From Mogibacterium sp. (GTDB lineage Bacteria > Bacillota > Clostridia > Peptostreptococcales > Anaerovoracaceae), in the NCBI GenBank assembly GCA_017433975.1, contig JAFRGD010000025.1, positions 25,455 to 89,454 on the forward strand: DNA of 64,000 bases, in the 5' to 3' direction. Position 1 is the stretch's first letter. Each line of letters starts with the position of its first letter. Of this stretch, positions 26,029 to 34,612 are shown in pieces. The position numbers were made by a program, and so were the translations under genes. The notes beneath the pieces were generated by a model, which saw nothing but the letters and a program-made list of their open reading frames with translations, did no database searches and was not told the DNA's origin.

Positions 26029-27231
26029 TTATACCTCTTTGAACTTGACGGCCTTCTTCGGGTCGATAAAGGCGTACAGGACGCCGACCAGGATCATGAT
26101 GCAGGCGGCCAGCATGAAGCGGTCGCTCGGCAGTTCGCCGAAGATCAGGGCGGCAAGAGGCGTCGCGATGATCGGGGAGATCGCCTGGCCGAGGTTCATG
26201 GCCGTGGACATCATCGAGAGGCCGATGCCGCGATTTGCTGGCTCGGTCGTTCCGAAGATGAGTATTCTGGCCTCCGCAAGGATGTAGCCCCAGCCGATAC
26301 CGGAGATGAACTGCGCAGCCATCATCATGCCCGTGCTGGTCGCGTTCGCCGCGATGATCAGACCGCAGCCCATGATGATCGGGCCGATCGTGAAGTTCCA
26401 ACGGGCGGTCTTCCTGGTGATCTTGCCGTAGAAGAAGCCGATGACGCAAGCCGCAGCGTTGTTGACCATCATCGCGATTCCGATGGTCGCGGAAGTACCC
26501 AGCCCGCGCTGTACCATGTGCATCGCAACGTTGGAGGACAGGATGCCGGTGCAGATGAAGCAGAGCATGATCAGGAACACAGACCACCAAAAGCCCCAGT
26601 TGAATTTAGCCTTTGGCTTCGGGCCGTCCTGTGGTCCCAGCTGCGCTTGCTGGGCTGCCACTCTCTCTTCCATTTCCGCCTTGCCCGGCAATGTCGCTCT
26701 AATTATGAAAACTGCCGGCACGCAGAGGACGACGTAGATCCAGTAGGACGCTCTCCAGCCAAAAATGCTTGAAATCATGCCGGAAGTGACGGCGAAAAGA
26801 ATACCCAGCGCATTGCTGCCAAAGGACGTATAACCGGCGATGGCCCGCCGCTCTTCGGGTTTGAAAAGCGCGGACTGGAAAAACAGGCCGCATGCGGTGA
26901 AGCCTACCGCGATGCCGTTGACAGCGCGCCAGAACAGGATCGCAGTTATGCTATGAGAAAAGATGACGCCGAGCGCGGTGATCGCATATAGTGCCAGTGA
27001 GATCATTCCGACGGTCCTTGCGCCGATCTTTTTGGCAATAGCGCTTGTAAGCAGTGCGGCCGGGATTGCGAGCAGTGTCGGCAATACCGTAATGTATTGG
27101 ATTGCCATTGATGACGCATCAGGAAAGTCCCGGGCGGTCAGCTCGATTGTCGGGCTGACAATCATGACTGCCAGGGTCATCAGTGAGGAGATGCAATAGA
27201 TACCTAAAAGGTGTTTTGTTCTTTCTTTCAT
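26029..27231 (-). CDS. Major facilitator superfamily transporter
   Basis: A 400-residue inner-membrane secondary transporter with about twelve helices in two halves separated by a charged loop (near 190-215, KAEMEERVAAQQAQLG). Loop motifs such as SAIAKKIGARTVGMISL (the D-R-x-G-R-R equivalent) and a repeat after helix 8 support MFS. The substrate is unknown. Its start overlaps the MerR gene's stop by 4 bases (ATGA), so regulator and transporter are co-translated. With the redox pair upstream this suggests uptake or export of a compound reduced by that pair. Confidence 0.88.
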   Translation of the reverse strand: MKERTKHLLGIYCISSLMTLAVMIVSPTIELTARDFPDASSMAIQYITVLPTLLAIPAALLTSAIAKKIGARTVGMISLALYAITALGVIFSHSITAILFWRAVNGIAVGFTACGLFFQSALFKPEERRAIAGYTSFGSNALGILFAVTSGMISSIFGWRASYWIYVVLCVPAVFIIRATLPGKAEMEERVAAQQAQLGPQDGPKPKAKFNWGFWWSVFLIMLCFICTGILSSNVAMHMVQRGLGTSATIGIAMMVNNAAACVIGFFYGKITRKTARWNFTIGPIIMGCGLIIAANATSTGMMMAAQFISGIGWGYILAEARILIFGTTEPANRGIGLSMMSTAMNLGQAISPIIATPLAALIFGELPSDRFMLAACIMILVGVLYAFIDPKKAVKFKEV

Positions 27232-28052
27232 TTTAGTTGCCCTCCAAAAATATGGATTTGAAGTTGATAATACAGGTCGGAAACCGTCAGTGCCGTCAGG
27301 TCGAGCAGCGCATATTCATAGATCAGCGGTCCGGTGACTGAATAGCCGTTTGCATTGATGAAATCTCTGAATATGTGATAGGCGTTCCTGCGGAGATCCT
27401 TCTCATTCTTAAATGAAATCACTGCGTAAGAACCCGCCGGAAGTACGCATGGAACGATTTCAGGATCATCCGGAGGCCGGAAATCCGTCCCACCGATATA
27501 GTCACGCCAGAAAAACTCAAGACTTTCGATGGAGATGTCGTCCTTTAGTACATAGAGTTTGTGCTTGTCGACCTCCTGTGAGGCGCTCGCGATCTGCCGG
27601 ATGTCGACCATGGCCTGATCGATCGTGTCGGCCGTGTGAGCGCGGGTATAGATCGTGCGCTCCGGAAATTGTACGACCGACGGCACGAGCAGACTCGTCA
27701 TTTCCTTGCGGATCGCGAGATCCAGCTTGTCGTTGAGCAGAGCCCGCCGTTCGAGAAGCCGCTCGATCTCAGCGTCGATCTCGCGCTCCTGCTGCAACAG
27801 ATACTCTTTCAGAAGTTTCGGATCAGAGTTGTTCTCCATATATTCCCCAATCGTCCGGAGCGGCATGCCGAGGACACGACCGAGGCAGCGGATCATGTCA
27901 AGTTTTATGACGTCGTCCACGGAATAATGGCGATAGCCGCTGTCCGGGTTCGTCTCGGACGGTGAACACAAACCAATCTCGTCGTAATACCGAATCGTTT
28001 TGACAGGCATGGCCAGCATGGCAGAAACCTGGCCGATGGAGAAGAACTTCAT
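27228..28052 (-). CDS. MerR-family transcriptional regulator with effector-binding domain
   Basis: A 274-residue regulator. The N-terminal MerR winged helix (FSIGQVSAMLAMPVKTIRYYDEIGL) is followed by a long dimerisation helix (QQEREIDAEIERLLERRALL) and a GyrI/BmrR-like effector domain ending in QLQIHIFGGQLK, so it probably senses a small organic molecule rather than a metal. ATG 28052 is chosen because AAGGAG lies 8 bases upstream and the conserved helix begins there. The likely target is the promoter at 31042-31072, which has the 19-base spacer that MerR proteins need. It forms an operon with the MFS gene. Confidence 0.9.
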   Translation of the reverse strand: MKFFSIGQVSAMLAMPVKTIRYYDEIGLCSPSETNPDSGYRHYSVDDVIKLDMIRCLGRVLGMPLRTIGEYMENNSDPKLLKEYLLQQEREIDAEIERLLERRALLNDKLDLAIRKEMTSLLVPSVVQFPERTIYTRAHTADTIDQAMVDIRQIASASQEVDKHKLYVLKDDISIESLEFFWRDYIGGTDFRPPDDPEIVPCVLPAGSYAVISFKNEKDLRRNAYHIFRDFINANGYSVTGPLIYEYALLDLTALTVSDLYYQLQIHIFGGQLK

Positions 28053-28223
28053 AACAGGCACTCCTTGTCGCAATGCTCCACCAGGTGGAGAGTTGTGACT
28101 TGATCCGGGCTGCGCAAGCACAGCCGCGGATCATTTCTATATTACTAACAAAGAGTGTAACAAATTGCCCGGATAAAAACAATACTCCGAAACAAACGGC
28201 CTGCTGTTTCCTCAGCTCATGCG

Positions 28224-29426
28224 TTACAGGTATTCAAACGGCACCTCGATCACCATGTCGGAGCATGGGAACGTGCAGCACGGATGGATGTATCTGTGCT
28301 TCTTGTCTGCCCAACGACGGAAATCGCTGACCTCAGGTACGAAGAAGAATCCGCCGGTGACCTTGGAACGGCACCAGCCGCACTCACCGGATCTGCAACG
28401 GGACGGCGCCTTGATACCGGCGCGCTCCATCGCGACCAGCAGCGGCTCGTTGCAGACGGCGTCGATGACGTACTCGTTCGGGCCCTGCTTGACGGTGACC
28501 TTGTAGGTCTGACCTTTCGAAGCATCCGGGAAGTCCTGATCCTCTTCGACCTTTTTGGTGATCGGCTTTGCCTCGTAGCGGACGTTCTTTCTTTCCAGAC
28601 CGAGCTTCGGGAGCTCCTTCTCGAGGAATTTGTAGAACGCCTCCGGGCCGCAGGCGAAGATGCTGCAGTCGCCGTCCATGTACTTCTTGACCAGGTCCGC
28701 CGAGATGAAGCCGTGCTCATAGCCTTCCTTTTCCTCGTCGGAGAGGACGTGGATGACTTTGATCTTGTCGCACTTGGCGAGTTCGTCGAACTCATCCTTG
28801 AACAGGATCTGCTCCTCGGTACGGCTGCCGAAGATGATCGTCAGGTTGAAGTCCTCGGTGCCCTCAGCGATCGCGCGCGCCATGGACAGGAACGGTGTGA
28901 TGCCGCTGCCGCCGGCGAGGCCGATGATGTTGTAAGGGTCGCGGAGGTCTTCATAGTAGAAGAAGCCCTGTGGCGAGGACGATCTGAACTTGTCTCCTAC
29001 CTTGACGTTCGCCAGCAGATAGTCCGCCGCGAAGCCGGTCGGGTTGGTACGGATCGTGATCTCATACTTGCCCGCGAGCGCTTCCTTTGGCGAGGAGTTA
29101 AGCGAATACGGCCTGGACAGGAAACTGTCGCCGATCTGCATCTTGAGCGAGATGTACTGGCCAGCGCGGAAGTACGGCAGCGGGCCGCCGTCTTCGGCGT
29201 TGAATACGTACGTCTTGGACGCTGCGCCCGGGTGATCGATGATGTCAGCCACGACGAGCGTGATGACGTCCGGATGCATCGCCTTTGCGAGCTGGTTGAT
29301 CGGGTAGTCAGCAGTAACTTCTTTTGCAGGTGCTGCCTGAATGGTCGCTTCGCGGTATGAAATCATATTCGCGAATAAACTCGGATCGAGCTTTTGATAC
29401 AGCTCAGGAATCAATTTGTATGCCAT
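28224..29426 (-). CDS. Ferredoxin reductase-type oxidoreductase with C-terminal [2Fe-2S] domain
   Basis: A 400-residue cytosolic electron-transfer protein. Residues about 45-150 hold the FAD-binding barrel (SRPYSLNSSP), 160-290 the NAD(P)H domain (IGLAGGSGITPFLSM, IFACGPEAFYKF) and 315-400 a plant-type [2Fe-2S] ferredoxin with C-x4-C-x2-C in CRSGECGWC and a fourth Cys in IHPCC. A unique N-terminal 40 residues precede these. It begins exactly at the stop of the upstream CrtI-like gene (TAATG), which implies coupled synthesis, and likely feeds NAD(P)H electrons to that flavoprotein. The substrate is unknown. Confidence 0.88.
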   Translation of the reverse strand: MAYKLIPELYQKLDPSLFANMISYREATIQAAPAKEVTADYPINQLAKAMHPDVITLVVADIIDHPGAASKTYVFNAEDGGPLPYFRAGQYISLKMQIGDSFLSRPYSLNSSPKEALAGKYEITIRTNPTGFAADYLLANVKVGDKFRSSSPQGFFYYEDLRDPYNIIGLAGGSGITPFLSMARAIAEGTEDFNLTIIFGSRTEEQILFKDEFDELAKCDKIKVIHVLSDEEKEGYEHGFISADLVKKYMDGDCSIFACGPEAFYKFLEKELPKLGLERKNVRYEAKPITKKVEEDQDFPDASKGQTYKVTVKQGPNEYVIDAVCNEPLLVAMERAGIKAPSRCRSGECGWCRSKVTGGFFFVPEVSDFRRWADKKHRYIHPCCTFPCSDMVIEVPFEYL

Positions 29427-30964
29427 TACTGCGCACCTCCTTCCTCAGCAAGTCTTTTCAAAGCAAGTTTGGCGATCATCCTTCCGGTTACATAAGCGGA
29501 GCTGTAGCCGTCGCCGCGCGGGCCGGCCGCGCCAATCGGGCACAGACCCTTGATTGGATAGTCGGTGTCGACCATCGCCATGCGGGCGCTCATCGCGTCC
29601 CAATCTCTCGTCTCATAACCATAGACCGCGCCTTCCGGCGTTCCGATGTAACGAGCAAAGGTCCAAGGCGTCGCGACGCAGACTTCCTCGATGTACGGAC
29701 CGATGTCGATGCCGCAGAGCTCTTTGGTCTTTTCGATGTAGTACTTGGCGTATCTGTTCTTGAGCTTCATGTACTCCTCAGGCGTGACGTTGCTCCACTC
29801 CTCCGGACCGTGCATGGTGGTGAAGAAGCCGACGGCGGTTCCCTTTGGCGAAGCTTCGGAGCTCGCCAGGTTGCCGCAGAGGAATACGACGGACTTGGTC
29901 TTGTCTTCGAACGGCTCGAAGACCTTGGCGTATTCTGTGCGGGAGTCCGAGGTGTTGTTGACGTCGATGCAGTACTCCTTGATGCCGAGTTCTTCCGCCG
30001 ACTTGTTCAGGCCGAAGTACACGGTGAAGCATCTCGCGCTGTATTTCCTATCACGGGCCGCGGAGAGCTTCTTTTCTCTCTCAGGAACGAGTTCCTTTGG
30101 CATCATCTTTCCGTAGATGATATCCGGGTTGATGTTGGCGAGGACGTAGTCGCATGGGATCACGCCGGCTGTCGTCTTGACACCGCACAGGCGGTCGCCG
30201 TTGAAGAGGAACTCCTCCGCGCGGCAGTTGAACCATACTTCGCCGCCCATCTCGCGGAAGCGCTCGATCATCGCGCAGCTGATCTCGTGCGAGGTATGCG
30301 CCGGGATGTAGGAACGTTTCTTAATCAGGTGGTAGAGCATGTTGGAGTAGTGGCTGAACGCCAGCTTGTCCAGCGAGACGCCGAGATAACCCCAGTAAGC
30401 GCCCATGAGGTCCTGCGCGTTCTGCGGAACGCCGAGCGCGTTCCAGACGTCTTCGGTCGGGGCGGCGGCGACTGCGGCGAAGTTCGGGAACTGCTGCATG
30501 AGTTCCTGCGGTTTCAGTTTGCCGAGCATTCTGGTGCCGTTGGCGACCTCAGCCATGAGGTCGAAGCACTTGGTGACCGACTCTCTGCAGCCCGGAACCG
30601 CTTCCTCCATCGCATCGATGAAGTCATCTGTTCCGACCGGCATGGTCGCGTCGAGCGGCGAGCCGTCCGAGAACGTACCGACAGCGCGGAAGCACTCCGG
30701 AACTTGACGCCAGTCGACGTCGACGTGGTATGACCGCATCAGATCGCCGATCTCACCCCAAGTATTTGTGTTGCCGACATCGACGAGCTCGTGCAGTGCC
30801 GGTTCAAACTCGAACCGTCCGCGTACGAAGCTGGTAGCGCAGCCTCCCGGGAGGTTGTGCTGCTCGATCAGCAGGGTTTTTTTGCCTGCCTTCGCACACT
30901 CCAGAGCAGCTACCATACCGGCGTTTCCTGCGCCGACAACTACAATATCGTACTTTTGAATCAT
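29426..30964 (-). CDS. Phytoene desaturase-like FAD-dependent oxidoreductase
   Basis: A 512-residue flavoprotein of the CrtI/amine oxidase-like superfamily. The ADP-binding motif VVVGAGNAGMVAALECAKAG and the LIEQHNLPGGCATSF block lie at the N-terminus, and the FAD-contacting segment GDGYSSAYVTGRM near the C-terminus. No carotenoid genes are nearby, so pigment synthesis is unlikely. Pairing with a [2Fe-2S] reductase suggests reduction or isomerisation of an unsaturated substrate. ATG 30964 has a strong AAGGAGGTG upstream. A MerR-type promoter drives the two-gene operon. The reaction cannot be assigned. Confidence 0.8.
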   Translation of the reverse strand: MIQKYDIVVVGAGNAGMVAALECAKAGKKTLLIEQHNLPGGCATSFVRGRFEFEPALHELVDVGNTNTWGEIGDLMRSYHVDVDWRQVPECFRAVGTFSDGSPLDATMPVGTDDFIDAMEEAVPGCRESVTKCFDLMAEVANGTRMLGKLKPQELMQQFPNFAAVAAAPTEDVWNALGVPQNAQDLMGAYWGYLGVSLDKLAFSHYSNMLYHLIKKRSYIPAHTSHEISCAMIERFREMGGEVWFNCRAEEFLFNGDRLCGVKTTAGVIPCDYVLANINPDIIYGKMMPKELVPEREKKLSAARDRKYSARCFTVYFGLNKSAEELGIKEYCIDVNNTSDSRTEYAKVFEPFEDKTKSVVFLCGNLASSEASPKGTAVGFFTTMHGPEEWSNVTPEEYMKLKNRYAKYYIEKTKELCGIDIGPYIEEVCVATPWTFARYIGTPEGAVYGYETRDWDAMSARMAMVDTDYPIKGLCPIGAAGPRGDGYSSAYVTGRMIAKLALKRLAEEGGAQ

Positions 30965-31041
30965 TACGGGTAACACCTCCTTATGGAAAAATTTATTTAT
31001 TGCTGTAAGCAAAAGTAGGTGAAATACACCTTTCTGTTATG

Positions 31042-31072
31042 AGGATAAATGCTACAGTTAGGGGAGAGTCAA
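31042..31072 (-). promoter_or_regulatory. MerR-type promoter with 19-bp spacer
   Basis: Minus-strand TTGACT (31067-31072) and TATCCT (31042-31047) are separated by 19 bases containing CTCTCCCCTAACTG. The overlong spacer is the hallmark of promoters untwisted by MerR-family activators. The leader to the CrtI-like gene is about 70 bases. Confidence 0.65.
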
Positions 31073-31096
31073 GGGAAACATTCCGATTTTTCGGGC

Positions 31097-31123
31097 AAAA
31101 AAAGCCGGGCCGGTACGGCCCGG
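31097..31123 (-). terminator. Terminator after the dicarboxylate symporter gene
   Basis: Minus-strand CCGGGCCG / CGGCCCGG, eight pairs with a three-base loop, followed by CTTTTTTTG. Confidence 0.9.
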
Positions 31124-31169
31124 AGGTGGTGTTATTATCGTGTGTTGTCGCACGGTGCCGGAAAACGGC

Positions 31170-32771
31170 TCATTCCTTTTGGAGCTTCTGCAGGTTGAGG
31201 ACGCCCATGCGGCCCGCCTGCAGCACGAGCTCGAGCTGCAGCACCGCCTGGTTGGCCGCCGCCGCGAAGACTCCAATCAGCAGGTCGAAGAGCATCGCTT
31301 CAATCAGCGCGTCGCCCGGAATGTTGAGGGAGGCGAAAATCGCCATGTACGTGAGCATGCCTGCGCCCGGCACCGGCGGCGCCGCGGCGGACAAGGTGAC
31401 CGCCAGCACGACCGCGGTGAAGCACCAGAGCGGCGAAAGGGTGATCTCATATGTCTTACTGATGTACATTGTGAAGATGACGGTTCCAATCGTCGAAATC
31501 GGCATGTACAAAATCAATCCGTGGGGCAGGCTGAGCATGGTAAAGTGCCGGTCAATCCCGAGTTTTTCGACGCAGGACTGCTCTGCCTGGCCGAACGATT
31601 CGTCAAGTGAGCCTTTGCGGACCGACGTCAGAAACGGAGGGAGGACCTTGCGCGCGAGCATCCCCGGGGAGACTTTCTTGTATCCCGCGATGATGAAGAC
31701 GACGACCATGCAATATATGGCGGCGAGAATCAGCGTAATCAGGAACGGCTTCCAGATTCCGACCAGCGTGACAGTCTGCCGCATTTCGATTTTGGCCGCG
31801 ACCAGTACGACTACGAAAACCGGCATGAGTCTGCTGACCCAGTCCGCGATAATCAGTCCGACCGTGTTGGTCTGCTTGACGAACCGCGCCACCGCGCTGA
31901 CGCGGTCTCCCAATACGATCATCGCGTTGCCGATAATCACGGCGATCAGGATGAGCTGCGCGGTGTTCACCTCGATGATCGGGTCGATCAGGTTCTCCGG
32001 CACAATGCTGAAAATCATCTCCAGAAAGCCTTGGGCGCTCTCGCTGGAGATGTTGTCGCCGGTCATGTCCAGACGGAAGACGAGCAACGCGACGGCAAGC
32101 GCGGCCGCAGCGGCAAAGACGCTCAGCAGGAGGTACCTGACGACGATCTTCCAGCCGCTCGCCCCCTGTTCGTTCAGCCGCGCGGCGTTCAGCATGGTCG
32201 TCAATACCATCAGGAAGATGATCGGTCCGCTGATGACCGTCAGCAGCCGGTTCAGGAGGAAGTACGTCGGGGTATATAACACGTCGCGCGAAACCGCGCT
32301 GAATATGCCCGGCAGAACGATGACGCCGACCGTGCCGAGCAGGGCGCCCAGCGCGATGGCGATGAACGCTTTGAGAAACGGATTGAGGCCGCGCACCGGG
32401 AGCGACAGTTTCAGGACGTTCCGGTTGCCCGCCCGCGAATACTGCGGGCTGAGGCCGACGCCCGTCAGCAGTGAGGCGCTCCAGTCCTCGAGCTCCAGGT
32501 CCTTCTTGCTGAGCGGGTTGTAGATGTCGCCCTCGTGCTCGAGGCGGATGGAGGACCGGCCGAGAAAGCTGCCCGTGTAGAGTGTAACCTTGTCCTTCTC
32601 CCCGAAACGGTCGCGGAGGCGCAGCATCGCCTCCTCCAGCGACAGCCGGATGCGGAGGCGGTTCTGCCGCTCCGTGCCCATCTCGGTGAGCAGCTCGTCG
32701 ACCGTCCCCGCGAAGCGGTCGATCTCCGGGCCTGCCAAAGTATATGTGCTTGTTGTGTTCCGAATCTTCAT
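31170..32771 (-). CDS. SDF-family dicarboxylate/amino acid:cation symporter with N-terminal ATPase-like domain
   Basis: A 533-residue protein. Residues about 135-530 form a sodium:dicarboxylate symporter (SLC1/GltP type) with eight helices; the conserved carboxyl-terminal substrate region SLPHGLILYMPISTIGT and SAAAPPVPGAGML are visible. Residues 1-130 are soluble and look like a small HATPase/RsbW-type domain (RIRLSLEEAMLRLRDRFGEKD, LEHEGDIYNP), which ordinary GltP lacks. ATG 32771 is favoured because a terminator for the upstream gene occupies 32831-32875; its ribosome binding site is weak. The fused domain could couple transport to signalling. Confidence 0.8.
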   Translation of the reverse strand: MKIRNTTSTYTLAGPEIDRFAGTVDELLTEMGTERQNRLRIRLSLEEAMLRLRDRFGEKDKVTLYTGSFLGRSSIRLEHEGDIYNPLSKKDLELEDWSASLLTGVGLSPQYSRAGNRNVLKLSLPVRGLNPFLKAFIAIALGALLGTVGVIVLPGIFSAVSRDVLYTPTYFLLNRLLTVISGPIIFLMVLTTMLNAARLNEQGASGWKIVVRYLLLSVFAAAAALAVALLVFRLDMTGDNISSESAQGFLEMIFSIVPENLIDPIIEVNTAQLILIAVIIGNAMIVLGDRVSAVARFVKQTNTVGLIIADWVSRLMPVFVVVLVAAKIEMRQTVTLVGIWKPFLITLILAAIYCMVVVFIIAGYKKVSPGMLARKVLPPFLTSVRKGSLDESFGQAEQSCVEKLGIDRHFTMLSLPHGLILYMPISTIGTVIFTMYISKTYEITLSPLWCFTAVVLAVTLSAAAPPVPGAGMLTYMAIFASLNIPGDALIEAMLFDLLIGVFAAAANQAVLQLELVLQAGRMGVLNLQKLQKE

Positions 32772-32830
32772 GATTTGCCTAATGAATGAAAAAAGTGTGA
32801 TGCCGGGGCCGTCCGGCGGTTTCCGGCCGG

Positions 32831-32875
32831 AAAAAGACCCTCTATGGTAGTAGTATACCATAGAGGGCGCCTTTT
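32831..32875 (-). terminator. Terminator after the VWA gene
   Basis: A perfect twelve-pair stem, CCCTCTATGGTA / TACCATAGAGGG with loop GTAGTA on the + strand; a CTTTTT run follows on the minus strand and CCTTTTG on the + strand. Confidence 0.88.
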
Positions 32876-32918
32876 GTTAGTATAAAATTGTGCCTGCCGC
32901 AGGGTCAGTTTCGGCGGA

Positions 32919-32949
32919 GATGAAAACCGGAACCGTCCCTGTTTTCACC
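32919..32949 (-). repeat. GGGACGGTTCC repeat directly after the VWA stop
   Basis: On the minus strand GGTGAAAACAGGGACGGTTCC continues to TTTTCATC. The 31-base stretch differs at one base from 55230-55260 behind mgtE. Both copies lie just past a stop codon in gene direction, and this one starts inside the VWA stop codon. Confidence 0.65.
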
Positions 32950-33623
32950 TATCTCTTGCGGCCTTTGCCGCCTTTGCGGGCCTCGTAGTCCTCCTCGATG
33001 CGGGACTTCCACTTGCCGCCGACTTCGGACATCTTTGGGGCGGCGCGCATCTCGCAGACGGTGTCCGCGAGGACTTCGTAGTTGAGCGCCGTGCCGGCGG
33101 TGTCGCTGTGGTACCGGACGGCCCGGTCCGCCCGGATGCCGAAGCGGCCCGCGACTTCGACCGCGTCGATGTTGGCGCCGAGGAACAGGAACTCCCAGCC
33201 GGCGGCTTCCTTCTGCTGCTCGATCATTTTCTTGAGCGTCGCGTAATCGTATTTGCGGCTCGCGTTCTCCATGCCGTCGGTCGTGATGACGAAGATCGTC
33301 TTCTCCGGTACGTCCTCCTCGCGGGCGTATTTGTGAATCGTGCGGATGTGCTCCACCGCGTTGCCGACCGCGTCGAGCAGGGCCGTGCAGCCGCGTACAT
33401 AATACTCCTTGTCCGTGATCGGCTTGACTTCCGCAATCGGTACGCGGTCGTGGATCGTCTCCGCGCGGTCGTCGAACAGGATGGTCGTGACCAGCACGTC
33501 GCCCTCCGCCTTGCGCTGCTTGTCCAGCATGGAGTTGTAGCCGCCGATCGTGTCGGTCTCGAGGCCGCCCATCGAGCCGCTCCGGTCCAGGATCATGACA
33601 AGTTCTGTTAAATTCTTTTTCAT
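32949..33623 (-). CDS. VWA-domain protein (TerY/YfbK-like)
   Basis: A 224-residue soluble von Willebrand A domain with an intact MIDAS metal site (MILDRSGSMGG near residue 12, a Thr in the RGCTALLDAVG loop, and Asp in FVITTDGMENAS). Such stand-alone VWA proteins are common in Clostridia and are linked to Ter-type stress networks or protein-complex assembly; the role here is unknown. AAGGAGG precedes the ATG by 7 bases. Its leader holds a long inverted repeat at 33642-33687. The next gene upstream carries a helical domain shared with the macro protein at 38 kb. Confidence 0.88.
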   Translation of the reverse strand: MKKNLTELVMILDRSGSMGGLETDTIGGYNSMLDKQRKAEGDVLVTTILFDDRAETIHDRVPIAEVKPITDKEYYVRGCTALLDAVGNAVEHIRTIHKYAREEDVPEKTIFVITTDGMENASRKYDYATLKKMIEQQKEAAGWEFLFLGANIDAVEVAGRFGIRADRAVRYHSDTAGTALNYEVLADTVCEMRAAPKMSEVGGKWKSRIEEDYEARKGGKGRKR

Positions 33624-33641
33624 TTCCGTGTCCTCCTTAAT

Positions 33642-33687
33642 TATATTGTAATCTGGTGATGAATTAACTCTTCATGGTTACAATATA
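33642..33687. promoter_or_regulatory. Long inverted repeat upstream of the VWA gene
   Basis: TATATTGTAA (33642-33651) and TTACAATATA (33678-33687) are perfect ten-base arms 26 bases apart, enclosing a smaller ATGAA...TTCAT pair. It lies about 20-65 bases before the VWA start. A regulator dimer site pair or a cruciform is possible. Confidence 0.5.
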
Positions 33688-33702
33688 AACAATTGGACAA
33701 AC

Positions 33703-33731
33703 AAAAAGGTCGCCTGGCAGGCGACTTTTTG
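33703..33731 (-). terminator. Terminator after the gene at 33763-34554
   Basis: GTCGCCT-GGC-AGGCGAC flanked by TTTTTG on both strands; a small bidirectional terminator 38 bases past the stop. Confidence 0.85.
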
Positions 33732-33762
33732 TCCTTGAAAAAGTGGAAGATTGCAGCGGCGG

Positions 33763-34554
33763 TTAGCCCAGTCTGCCGCCCAGCGCCGGCTGGTCGTAGT
33801 TGTAGAGCAGCGCGTTGACGTCCGCGAGGTCGTACATCCCGTGCTCGATGCAGTACTGCACGATCAGGTCCGAAACGCTGCTCGGCGAAAGCGCGTAGCC
33901 CGCGCGGCTGATCAGGTCGACCGCCTCGTCCAGGTTGAGCTTGAGCGCCAGCGCGAGTGCGAGAGCGGTCTGCTTGCGCGGCTGATAGTCCATATTACTA
34001 CGGATTTTGGAGAAGAGCCTGCGGTCCACATCCGCCCGCTTGTAAATGTCCGCGTCCTTGTACCCCTTGGCGTCGATCTGCCGGAGCAGCGACTGCGTGA
34101 AGGTCTCGCCCGCGCGGTCGATGATGGCGTCCAGGCCGCCGCCGCTCATCATCGGGCTTTGCGCGGAAGCCGGCCGTTTGAACACGTCGAGCGGCTCGTG
34201 CACGGTCTGTTTCGGCTCGGTTCCGAGGTGCTTCATCGCGTTGTAATAGGTCTGCGCGTCCATTACAACGGTATCGCCGAAGTCCTCTTCATACAACGGA
34301 AGTTCCTTTTCGAGTGCCTCGGCAAACTCCGCCGCGGCGTCTTCCGCCTCGGAAACCTCTTCCGACGCCTCCGGCGCTTCAGTCCCGGTCGCCTCCTCCA
34401 TCGGCAGTACCAGCCCGTCCATCGCGAGCAGTTCGTCGATGTCCGGCGCCGCGTCGACGGCCTCCTCCTCCGGAACGTACCGCTCCTTCAGATATTGCTC
34501 GACGTCAGCCAACAGTCTCCTCGTCAGCCGCGAATTCTTGCTTTTGTTAAACAT
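33763..34554 (-). CDS. Unknown protein with acidic linker and shared C-terminal helical domain
   Basis: A 263-residue protein. After a basic N-terminus, residues 30-100 are strongly acidic (Glu/Ala-rich, probably disordered). From about 145 a conserved helical domain begins: TFTQSLLRQIDAKGYKDADI, YKRADVDRRLFSKIRSN, ALALALALKLNLDEAVDLI and AGYALSPSS. The same module, by eye clearly homologous, ends the macro-domain protein at 38023-39129. It looks like a helix-turn-helix-like domain widespread in Clostridia. AGGGGA lies 5 bases before the ATG. It follows the flavodoxin gene in a run of same-strand genes. Function is unknown. Confidence 0.78.
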   Translation of the reverse strand: MFNKSKNSRLTRRLLADVEQYLKERYVPEEEAVDAAPDIDELLAMDGLVLPMEEATGTEAPEASEEVSEAEDAAAEFAEALEKELPLYEEDFGDTVVMDAQTYYNAMKHLGTEPKQTVHEPLDVFKRPASAQSPMMSGGGLDAIIDRAGETFTQSLLRQIDAKGYKDADIYKRADVDRRLFSKIRSNMDYQPRKQTALALALALKLNLDEAVDLISRAGYALSPSSVSDLIVQYCIEHGMYDLADVNALLYNYDQPALGGRLG

Positions 34555-34612
34555 TTTTTGTCCCCTACCTTCCTGCTAAATTTATGTTCATGGCCATGAC
34601 GGCCGTCTCATG

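Noticed and set aside
29426..30964. Carotenoid biosynthesis role for the phytoene desaturase-like protein
   Set aside because: No phytoene synthase or other carotenoid gene is present, and the coupling to a [2Fe-2S] reductase points elsewhere.
32772..32861. Thirty-residue upstream extension of the dicarboxylate symporter
   Set aside because: It would begin within the terminator hairpin of the VWA gene, so transcripts starting after that terminator would lack it.
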